Shown here: positions 31,436 through 36,975 of the stretch, piece by piece
How the letters are laid out: every line of letters begins with the position of its first letter
How positions within the stretch are numbered: position 1 is the first letter of the stretch
NCBI GenBank assembly: GCA_022843305.1
Contig: JALHNX010000033.1
Span: 1 to 36,975, forward strand
Direction: 5' to 3'
Length of the DNA stretch: 36,975 bases
From: Pyrinomonadaceae bacterium
Lineage (GTDB): Bacteria; Acidobacteriota; Blastocatellia; Pyrinomonadales; Pyrinomonadaceae
Translations under genes and position numbers: made by a program
Notes under the pieces: generated by a model
What the model was told of the DNA's origin: nothing
The model's database searches: none
Seen by the model: only the letters and a program-made list of their open reading frames with translations

Positions 31436-31464
31436 TTGACAGTTTTTCACGATAAAACGAAAAT
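31436..31464 (+). promoter_or_regulatory. promoter of the SurA-N-like gene
   Basis: TTGACA (31436-31441) is followed after 17 bases by a weak -10 GAAAAT (31459-31464). It lies just before the ATG at 31477 and is back to back with the kinase promoter. Confidence 0.4.
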
Positions 31465-31476
31465 AGAAAAAGCGTT

Positions 31477-32178
31477 ATGAAAAAGAATATTTTGGGGATA
31501 AAGAAATTTTTGTTGTGCTTTGCTTTGCTGTTGCCGCTTTTCCTTTTCAGTGCGCCTGAAACCCGTGCGCAGGAGATTGTTGACCGTACGGTCGCAACCG
31601 TTGACGACAGCGTCGGGCAGCCCGAACTGATTACTTATTCCGATCTGCTCTGGCAGCTTGCCCTGCAGTCGAGCGTTTCGATCACGCCGCCGAGTTCGGA
31701 AGATTTAAATCGCGCCTTACAGATTCTCATCAACCAGCGTTTGATCGCGCTCGAAGCCGAACGACTGCCGCGCGCCGAACCGACTGAAGCGGAAATTGCC
31801 GCCAAGATCAAAGACGTGCTGGCGGGTTTTTCGACGACCGCCGAATTTGAAAGAAGATTGCGGCAGGTCGGTTTTGATTCGGTCAAAGACGATAATTTCG
31901 TGCGGATGATGGCACAGCGCGTGAAGATCGAAAAATATCTCGATTTTCGTTTCCGTTCGTTCGTCGTCATCACGCCCGAAGCCGAAGCGAATTACTACCG
32001 CGACACCTTTGTTCCCGATTTTCGCCGTCGTTATCCCGGCGTTATTGTCCCGACGCTTGACGAAAGACGCGTTGAAATTAATCAAATTCTGACCGAAGAA
32101 AAAATCGCGCAGGACATCGAAACCTTTCTCGACGAATCGAAACGACGCGCCGAAATCGTTATTTTAAGCGACGTTTAG
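31477..32178 (+). CDS. periplasmic SurA-N-domain-like chaperone or foldase without PPIase domain
   Basis: A secreted protein of 233 residues. A signal peptide (to ETRAQ, about residue 32) is followed by EIVDRTVATVDDS, the opening used by SurA and other parvulin foldases, then helices LNRALQILINQRLIALEAERL and EAEIAAKIKDVLAGF. No parvulin domain follows, so only the chaperone part is present. It may assist outer-membrane protein folding. Its stop overlaps the end of the convergent ppk2 gene by four bases (TTAG shared), so the two messages have complementary 3' ends. Confidence 0.75.
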   Translation: MKKNILGIKKFLLCFALLLPLFLFSAPETRAQEIVDRTVATVDDSVGQPELITYSDLLWQLALQSSVSITPPSSEDLNRALQILINQRLIALEAERLPRAEPTEAEIAAKIKDVLAGFSTTAEFERRLRQVGFDSVKDDNFVRMMAQRVKIEKYLDFRFRSFVVITPEAEANYYRDTFVPDFRRRYPGVIVPTLDERRVEINQILTEEKIAQDIETFLDESKRRAEIVILSDV

Positions 32179-33044
32179 CTTTCGCTTTCCAGCAATTCTT
32201 TCGCCTTTAACAAATCCTGTCTGTGCTGTTCAGAAACCTTCGGGTAATGTAAATCCAGTGATTCGAGTTTTTGCGCGAGGATTTCCGAAACGGCGACGCG
32301 CGTGAACCATTTTTTGTCCGCCGGAACGACATACCACGGCGATTTTTCGGTCGAGGTCGCGCTGATCGCTTCTTCGTAAGCCTTCATATAATCGTCCCAG
32401 AACCCGCGTTCCCGAGCGTCCGAGGCGGAAAACTTCCAGTTTTTTTCGGGTTCTGCGATACGCGCCAGAAAACGCCGCTTTTGTTCTTCTTTGGAAACGT
32501 TGAGAAAGAATTTGAGAACGTGAATGCCGTTTTCCTCGAGATAATCTTCAAAACTGCGAATCTGCCCGAAACGCTTTTGCCAGATATTTTTATCGTTTTT
32601 AACAGCCGCGGGCAGCGGTTGCGACTGCAGAATTGCGGGATGCACACGAACGACGAGAACTTCTTCGTAATACGAGCGGTTAAAAATCCCGAGTCGTCCG
32701 CGTTCGGGCGTATTTTTCGCGCAGCGCCAGAGAAAATCGTGATCCAATTCTTCGTGCGACGGCTGTTTGAACGAAAAAACCTGACAGCCCTGCGGGTTCA
32801 AGCCCGACATCACGTTTTTAATCGCGCCGTCTTTGCCCGCCGCGTCCATCGCCTGAAAAATTATCAGTAAAGCGTGAACATTCTGCGCGTAGAGAATGTC
32901 CTGAAGTTCCGCCAGACGCTCGATATTTCTTTCCAAATCCCCAACGGCTTCGGCTTTATTTTTATAATCGCCCGTAAAATCGGTCTGGTGATTCTTAAGA
33001 TCGAGTTTTTTTCCTTCGGCTATCCGAAATTTTTCGTAGTCCAT
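32175..33044 (-). CDS. ppk2: polyphosphate kinase 2 (polyphosphate:nucleotide phosphotransferase)
   Basis: A PPK2-family enzyme of 289 residues that transfers phosphate between polyphosphate and nucleotides. The start is the ATG at 33044 because CGGAG lies about eight bases before it and the family begins with such a segment; a longer frame to 33122 also exists. Visible motifs are Walker A QAMDAAGKDGAIK, the following SGLNPQGCQVFSFKQPSHEELDHDFLWR, and the lid-like FNRSYYEEVLVVRVHP. It resembles the PPK2_rel_1 group. The direction (ATP/ADP/AMP phosphorylation) cannot be told from sequence. It converges on the gene at 31477 with a 4-base overlap. Confidence 0.93.
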   Translation of the reverse strand: MDYEKFRIAEGKKLDLKNHQTDFTGDYKNKAEAVGDLERNIERLAELQDILYAQNVHALLIIFQAMDAAGKDGAIKNVMSGLNPQGCQVFSFKQPSHEELDHDFLWRCAKNTPERGRLGIFNRSYYEEVLVVRVHPAILQSQPLPAAVKNDKNIWQKRFGQIRSFEDYLEENGIHVLKFFLNVSKEEQKRRFLARIAEPEKNWKFSASDARERGFWDDYMKAYEEAISATSTEKSPWYVVPADKKWFTRVAVSEILAQKLESLDLHYPKVSEQHRQDLLKAKELLESES

Positions 33045-33346
33045 TAAATTCTCCGTTTTTTGATAATTTTGACCTGTTTCCGGCGCAAATTCTGCGTTTA
33101 TTGATGAGCGCGGATTTTTCACTTCTATTGAAACAAGCGTTATTCAATTGTAACCGATAATCAAAATTCAGCCTCTCCATTTGCCCTTTTTTAAGTTAAG
33201 CCTTTCAAAGCGTTTTGGGAAAACGCGCTTTGAATAAATTGTTCCGCGCGTTTTCACACGAAAATGTGCGGAACAATGATAAACCCCATCTAGACCGAAA
33301 ACGTAATATCGGCTAAACTTTTCCGGAATCTTTGGAGAAAACACCG

Positions 33347-34546
33347 ATGCCGCTTAAAAAAAATTACTTCCGAAACCTGTTTCTTTTTTGCTTGTTTTCC
33401 GTCATTTTTTCCGCCGGAGTCTTTTCGCAAACCAAGCTCGCGCCGCAAACGATCACGCTGAAAAACGGCAAATCATTCAGCCTGAATCTGCCCGCAGATT
33501 ACGAAATAATTCCCGCCGCCGAAGGCTTGAAACGCGTCAGATTTTTCGCCAAAGCACCCGACGGACGAATTTTCGTGACCGATCTGCACGACCTGACCGA
33601 CAACAAAAAAGGCGCGGTTTACATTCTCGAAGATTTCGACGCGCAAACCGGAAAATTCGGCAAAGTCGTTCCCTATCTGACGAATCTGAAAAACCCGAAC
33701 AGCGTTCAGTTTTACACCGACGCGAACGGTCAGGACTGGATTTATCTCGCCGAAACCGACAAACTGACGCGCCGCAAATTTACGCAAGGCGAAACGAAAG
33801 CGGGCGATCTCAAACCGCAAACGCTTGCCGTTTTTCCCGATTACGGTTTGAGCTACAAATACGGCGGCTGGCATCTGACGCGCACGATCGCTTTTGCGCC
33901 GAACGGCAAACTTTACGTTTCGGTCGGCTCAAGCTGCAACGCCTGCGAGGAAAAAGAAAAAGTGCGTGCGGCGATTCTCGAAATGAATGCTGACGGCAGC
34001 GGTCAGCGGATTTTTGCGAAAGGATTAAGAAACGCGGTCGGGCTGAAATGGCTGGAAAACAATCTGTTTGCGACCAATCAAGGCGCAGACCATCTCGGAC
34101 TAAATAAACCCGACGAAACATTTTATGCACTCAGAAACGGGGCGGATTACGGCTGGGCTTCGTGTTATCAATCGAACGGCAGAATTTTGCGCGACGCGCC
34201 GTATAAACGTTTGCGGTCGTGCGCAAACGTTCCGCGTTCCTACGCGTTTTTTCCGGCTCATTCGTCGGCACTCGGGTTTGATTATTTCGGTGCGGAAGTT
34301 GCCGACCCGTTCATCAAAGATTCGTTTCTCGTCGCGCTCCACGGCTCGACCAACAAGAATTTGGCTAAAGGCTACCGCATCGTGATCGTTCGCCAAGGCG
34401 AAAGGTTAAAAGACTTTATCAGCGGTTTTCTGCAAGGCAAAAGAGTTGTCGGGCGACCTTGCGACATTATGAAACTGGACGAAAGCTCGTTTCTTTTCAC
34501 CGACGATCACAGCGGAATCGTCTATCTCGTGCGCCGTAAATCGTAA
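33347..34546 (+). CDS. secreted PQQ-dependent sugar/sorbosone dehydrogenase-like beta-propeller
   Basis: A protein of 399 residues from ATG 33347; a TTG at 33332 is also in frame, but GGAG at 33334-33337 fits the ATG. A signal peptide (MPLKKNYFRNLFLFCLFSVI to FSQ) is followed by a six-bladed propeller of the glucose/sorbosone dehydrogenase type. Signs are GLKRVRFFAKAPDGRIFVTDL, TRTIAFAPNGKLYVSVGSSCNACEE, AKGLRNAVGLKW and GADYGWASCYQ. The family oxidises aldose sugars in the periplasm using PQQ. No PQQ synthesis genes are in the window. The stop falls in a short GTAAATC duplication. Confidence 0.85.
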   Translation: MPLKKNYFRNLFLFCLFSVIFSAGVFSQTKLAPQTITLKNGKSFSLNLPADYEIIPAAEGLKRVRFFAKAPDGRIFVTDLHDLTDNKKGAVYILEDFDAQTGKFGKVVPYLTNLKNPNSVQFYTDANGQDWIYLAETDKLTRRKFTQGETKAGDLKPQTLAVFPDYGLSYKYGGWHLTRTIAFAPNGKLYVSVGSSCNACEEKEKVRAAILEMNADGSGQRIFAKGLRNAVGLKWLENNLFATNQGADHLGLNKPDETFYALRNGADYGWASCYQSNGRILRDAPYKRLRSCANVPRSYAFFPAHSSALGFDYFGAEVADPFIKDSFLVALHGSTNKNLAKGYRIVIVRQGERLKDFISGFLQGKRVVGRPCDIMKLDESSFLFTDDHSGIVYLVRRKS

Positions 34547-34588
34547 ATCGTCTGCCGATTTGCTAGACTGATTTTTACGTTGAGAGTT

Positions 34589-34602
34589 ACGGCTTCAGCC
34601 GT
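34589..34602. repeat. ACGGCTTCAGCCGT hairpin
   Basis: ACGGCT and AGCCGT around TC form a perfect small hairpin between the dehydrogenase and bshA. It resembles the GGCTTTAGCC parts of the nested element at 21126. There is no T-run. Confidence 0.5.
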
Positions 34603-34700
34603 GAAAAGCGCGATCAGCATTCAACTTGCGTTAAATCCAACGGCTTTTCCGAATGCGAACGTAAATCACGCATAAATGCGTAACTCTGAATTTTGAAAGT

Positions 34701-35843
34701 ATGAACATTGGAATCACGGTTTATCCAACTTACGGCGGGAGCGGAATTGTCGGCTCGGAACTCGGACGCGAACTTGGCGCTCGCGGTCATAACGTCCATT
34801 TTATCTCATCGGCATTGCCGACCCGGATGACGGAACTCAATGAGCGGGTGCATTTTCACGAAGTTGAAATGATGTCTTATCCGCTTTTTGAGCATCAGCC
34901 TTACGATTTGGCTTTGGCGACCAAAATGGCGACCGTGGCGCGGGCGGAAAAACTCGATTTACTGCACGTTCACTACGCGATTCCGCATTCGATTTCGGCA
35001 ATTTTGGCGCGTGAGTCAATCAAACAAAAACGCTACGTTCCGGTGATTACGACTTTGCACGGAACTGATATAACGCTTGTCGGCGCAGACCGTTCATATC
35101 TGCCGATTACGCGCTACGGACTTCAGCAATCTGACGGCGTAACGGCAGTTTCAAAGTTTTTGAAACGCGCAACGATCGAAACTTTCGATTTTGACGAAAT
35201 CGAAGTCATTCCGAATTTTATCTGCTCGTGTCATTACAAAAAATTGCCCGATTCGCCGCTGCGCGAAGAGCTTGCGCCGAATGATGAAAAATTGCTCGTC
35301 CACGTTTCAAATTTCCGCGCCGTCAAACGTCCGCTCGATTGCGTCGAGATTCTCGCCAAAGTCAAAGCCAAAGGCGGAAAAGCGCGTTTAATTATGGTCG
35401 GCGACGGACCCGAACGCTCGGCTTGTTACTATCGCGCCGAACAATTAGGTGTCAAAGATGAAACGGTTTTTGTCGGCAAACAGGCGAACATCGCCGATTA
35501 TCTGGGTGTAGCGGACGTTTTCCTGCTGCCGTCCGAATTGGAATCTTTCGGACTCGCTGCGCTCGAAGCCGAAGCCTGTGAAGTTCCCGTGATTGCAACG
35601 CGCATCGGCGGAATTCCCGAAGTCGTCACCGACGGCGAAACCGGATTTCTAAGCGACATCGCCGACACGGAAAAAATGTCCGAAGACGTGATGAAACTTT
35701 TAAACGACGAAGAAATGCGATTGGAGTTCGGCAGAAAAGCCCGTGAATCCGCCGTTTCGCGTTACGGCTCGGAACTCATCATTCCGCAATACATCTCGTT
35801 TTACGAAAAAGTTCTGCAAACGACAAAATCAGCAGCGGCGTGA
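34701..35843 (+). CDS. bshA: N-acetyl-alpha-D-glucosaminyl L-malate synthase BshA
   Basis: This glycosyltransferase joins UDP-GlcNAc to L-malate, the first step of bacillithiol synthesis. It has 380 residues, a GT-B fold of family GT4. Diagnostic motifs are the N-terminal [80 protein letters not shown], and [20 protein letters not shown] for nucleotide-sugar binding. The combination PTYGGSGIV plus HYAIPH is specific enough to name it. The downstream step, BshB1, is encoded at 19060. The start ATG follows GAAAG. The gene is flanked by repeats on both sides. Confidence 0.95.
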   Translation: MNIGITVYPTYGGSGIVGSELGRELGARGHNVHFISSALPTRMTELNERVHFHEVEMMSYPLFEHQPYDLALATKMATVARAEKLDLLHVHYAIPHSISAILARESIKQKRYVPVITTLHGTDITLVGADRSYLPITRYGLQQSDGVTAVSKFLKRATIETFDFDEIEVIPNFICSCHYKKLPDSPLREELAPNDEKLLVHVSNFRAVKRPLDCVEILAKVKAKGGKARLIMVGDGPERSACYYRAEQLGVKDETVFVGKQANIADYLGVADVFLLPSELESFGLAALEAEACEVPVIATRIGGIPEVVTDGETGFLSDIADTEKMSEDVMKLLNDEEMRLEFGRKARESAVSRYGSELIIPQYISFYEKVLQTTKSAAA

Positions 35844-35844
35844 T

Positions 35845-35993
35845 TTTTAGCCGCGGATGAACGCGAATTTCGCGGATTGATTGGATGTTTTTCAGATAAA
35901 TCTAAAAATGCGCGAAAAAGTTTAGCGGCTGTTCTAAAATCCTAAAAATCAATTCGGTTTTAGCCGCGTTCATCCGCGTTCATCCGCGAATTT
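35845..35993. repeat. GCGGATGAACGCG inverted repeat with 11-bp direct repeats
   Basis: GCCGCGGATGAACGCGAATT (from 35850) is inverted as GCGTTCATCCGCGTTCATCC words at 35965-35990. TTTTAGCCGCG is directly repeated at 35845-35855 and 35958-35968. It lies between bshA and the alpha/beta hydrolase and has no ORF. Confidence 0.7.
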
Positions 35994-36037
35994 CCCCCGT
36001 TTGCTAAATTCAAGCCGTTTTCCTACCATTAAATCTT

Positions 36038-36975
36038 ATGCTCAGACGCTATATGCACAAACGCGAACGGGAACACGCGATGCGTGATAACAACCGGATT
36101 GTGCGCGAATTCGGTTGGGGAATCGAGTTTGTCGGCGAAAACGCGAACGGCGCAAACCCGCACGAATTTTTCCGCGAATATTCCCGCCGGACGATCGCCG
36201 CGAGCGACGAATTTTTCTGCTCGCCCGAAATCTCGGATTATTCTTTGACTCAAGACTCCCGACTCTCGACTCTCGACTTAACGTGGACGAGCGGCATCCG
36301 CACTTTTTCACCGGAAAACAACACGGTTTACACGCAATTTTTCCCGTTTGAAGAAAACAAAAAATCGGCGGTCGTCGTGCTTCCGCACTGGAACGCGAAA
36401 GCGGGAACGTATTTCGATCTCTGCAAAATGTTCAATCGTTTCGGGATGTCCGCGCTGCGCGTGACCTTGCCGTATCACGAAAAACGGATGCCGCCCGAAC
36501 TCGACCGCGCCGATTATCTGGTCGCGCCGAACGTCGGGCAAACTCTGCAATCGCTGCGGCAATCGGTCGTTGACACGCGTTCCGCCGTCAGATGGCTGAA
36601 AGAGCAGGGCTACGAAAAGATCGGGCTGGTCGGCACGAGCATCGGTTCGTGCGTCGGATTTTTCGCGTTCGTTCACGATTTGCAGATTAACGCCGGATGC
36701 TTCAATCACGTTTCGGGCTACGTCGCCGACGTTGTCTGGCAGGGTCTTTCGACCTATCACGTCAAAGAAGGTTTGCAGGACAACATCTCGCTCGAAGATT
36801 TGCGCGAATACTGGCTGCCGATCTCGCCGATGGCTTATATGGACAAGCTCGCGAAACTTCAGCCGCGCCCGCAACGTTATATTTACACGCTTTACGACCT
36901 GACTTTCCCGATAGATTTATCACGCGATATGATGCGCGCCCTGCGCGATCACGGCATCGAACACGACAAAACAAA
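36038..36975 (+). CDS. alpha/beta hydrolase (ABHD18-like), 3' end beyond window
   Basis: The frame is open from ATG 36038 to the last base (312 codons and more), so the gene continues past the window. An N-terminal part with MLRRYMHKREREHAMRDNNR is followed by a hydrolase fold: KSAVVVLPHWNAKAG, SALRVTLPYHEKRMPPE, and the nucleophile elbow IGLVGTSIGSCVGF (G-x-S-x-G). FNHVSGYVADVVW and SPMAYMDKLAKLQPRPQ follow. The catalytic Asp and His would lie near or beyond the end. The function is an uncharacterised ester or peptide hydrolase. Codons 70-81 are an in-frame GACTCTCGACT word array, normally an intergenic repeat here. There is no clear ribosome site. Confidence 0.85.
   Translation, partial: MLRRYMHKREREHAMRDNNRIVREFGWGIEFVGENANGANPHEFFREYSRRTIAASDEFFCSPEISDYSLTQDSRLSTLDLTWTSGIRTFSPENNTVYTQFFPFEENKKSAVVVLPHWNAKAGTYFDLCKMFNRFGMSALRVTLPYHEKRMPPELDRADYLVAPNVGQTLQSLRQSVVDTRSAVRWLKEQGYEKIGLVGTSIGSCVGFFAFVHDLQINAGCFNHVSGYVADVVWQGLSTYHVKEGLQDNISLEDLREYWLPISPMAYMDKLAKLQPRPQRYIYTLYDLTFPIDLSRDMMRALRDHGIEHDKT
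36245..36280 (+). repeat. GACTCTCGACT word array inside a coding region
   Basis: Thirty-six bases, exactly twelve codons of the alpha/beta hydrolase (LTQDSRLSTLDL), are made of GACTC/GACTCTC words, the same words that form the arms at 29172 and 29595. No inverted partner lies nearby. Confidence 0.75.

Overview
This window is most likely a chromosomal segment of an Acidobacteriota, probably class Blastocatellia (Pyrinomonadaceae-like). This is inferred from gene content, not measured. The clues are two bacillithiol genes (bshA, bshB1), an Asn-X-Asn-rich zinc-ribbon membrane protein, a DUF4097 secreted protein, Gram-negative RND/TolC export genes, moderate GC, and intergenic spaces full of small palindromic repeats. 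I see no rRNA, tRNA or CRISPR array.

Layout. 1-2636: a palindromic repeat, then a CPA2 (Kef-type) antiporter with TrkA and UBP zinc-finger domains, broken by one frameshift (minus). 2768-5951: a patatin-like lipase (minus), a cytosolic-looking subtilase (plus), and an Asn-rich zinc-ribbon membrane protein (minus); a very strong two-way terminator separates the last two. 5952-8715: a MITE-like element, then a DEAD-box RNA helicase with a long leader and a small zinc-ribbon/tudor-like partner, then a DUF883-like membrane protein (minus). 8846-16627: a complete tripartite efflux operon (TetR regulator, lipoprotein adaptor, RND pump, unknown four-helix membrane protein, TolC). 16722-17590: an accessory patch with a DUF4279-like orphan, a second MITE-like copy and an IS110-type transposase remnant. 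17795-22311: a small secreted beta protein, an MBL-fold hydrolase, bshB1, an O-methyltransferase, a nested palindromic element and a DUF4097 protein. 22486-26313: a defence island with a one-polypeptide restriction-modification enzyme whose target-recognition part is AT-rich, a PIN-type toxin-antitoxin pair, and a decayed second copy of the restriction gene's 3' end. 26651-31273 (minus): an NtrB/NtrC-like two-component pair interrupted by a four-helix-bundle (S23/IVP) cassette, followed by a nuclease-fold secreted protein. 31477-36975: a SurA-N-like protein, PPK2, a PQQ sugar-dehydrogenase-like protein, bshA, and the start of an alpha/beta hydrolase that runs off the window.

How the genes work together. 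The efflux operon is a self-contained regulated export unit. bshB1 and bshA catalyse two consecutive steps of bacillithiol synthesis from separate loci. The histidine kinase and sigma-54 activator form one signalling unit whose last gene is translationally coupled.

The most unusual signal is in the small DNA elements. Several genes end inside short tandem words (such as GTGAAAAA, GTAAAAA, GAGAGTC or GTTGATAA-like units), and most words have an inverted partner nearby. One such array flanks the four-helix-bundle gene, one has been interrupted by a nested palindrome flanked by an 11-bp direct repeat, and one lies in frame inside a coding sequence.
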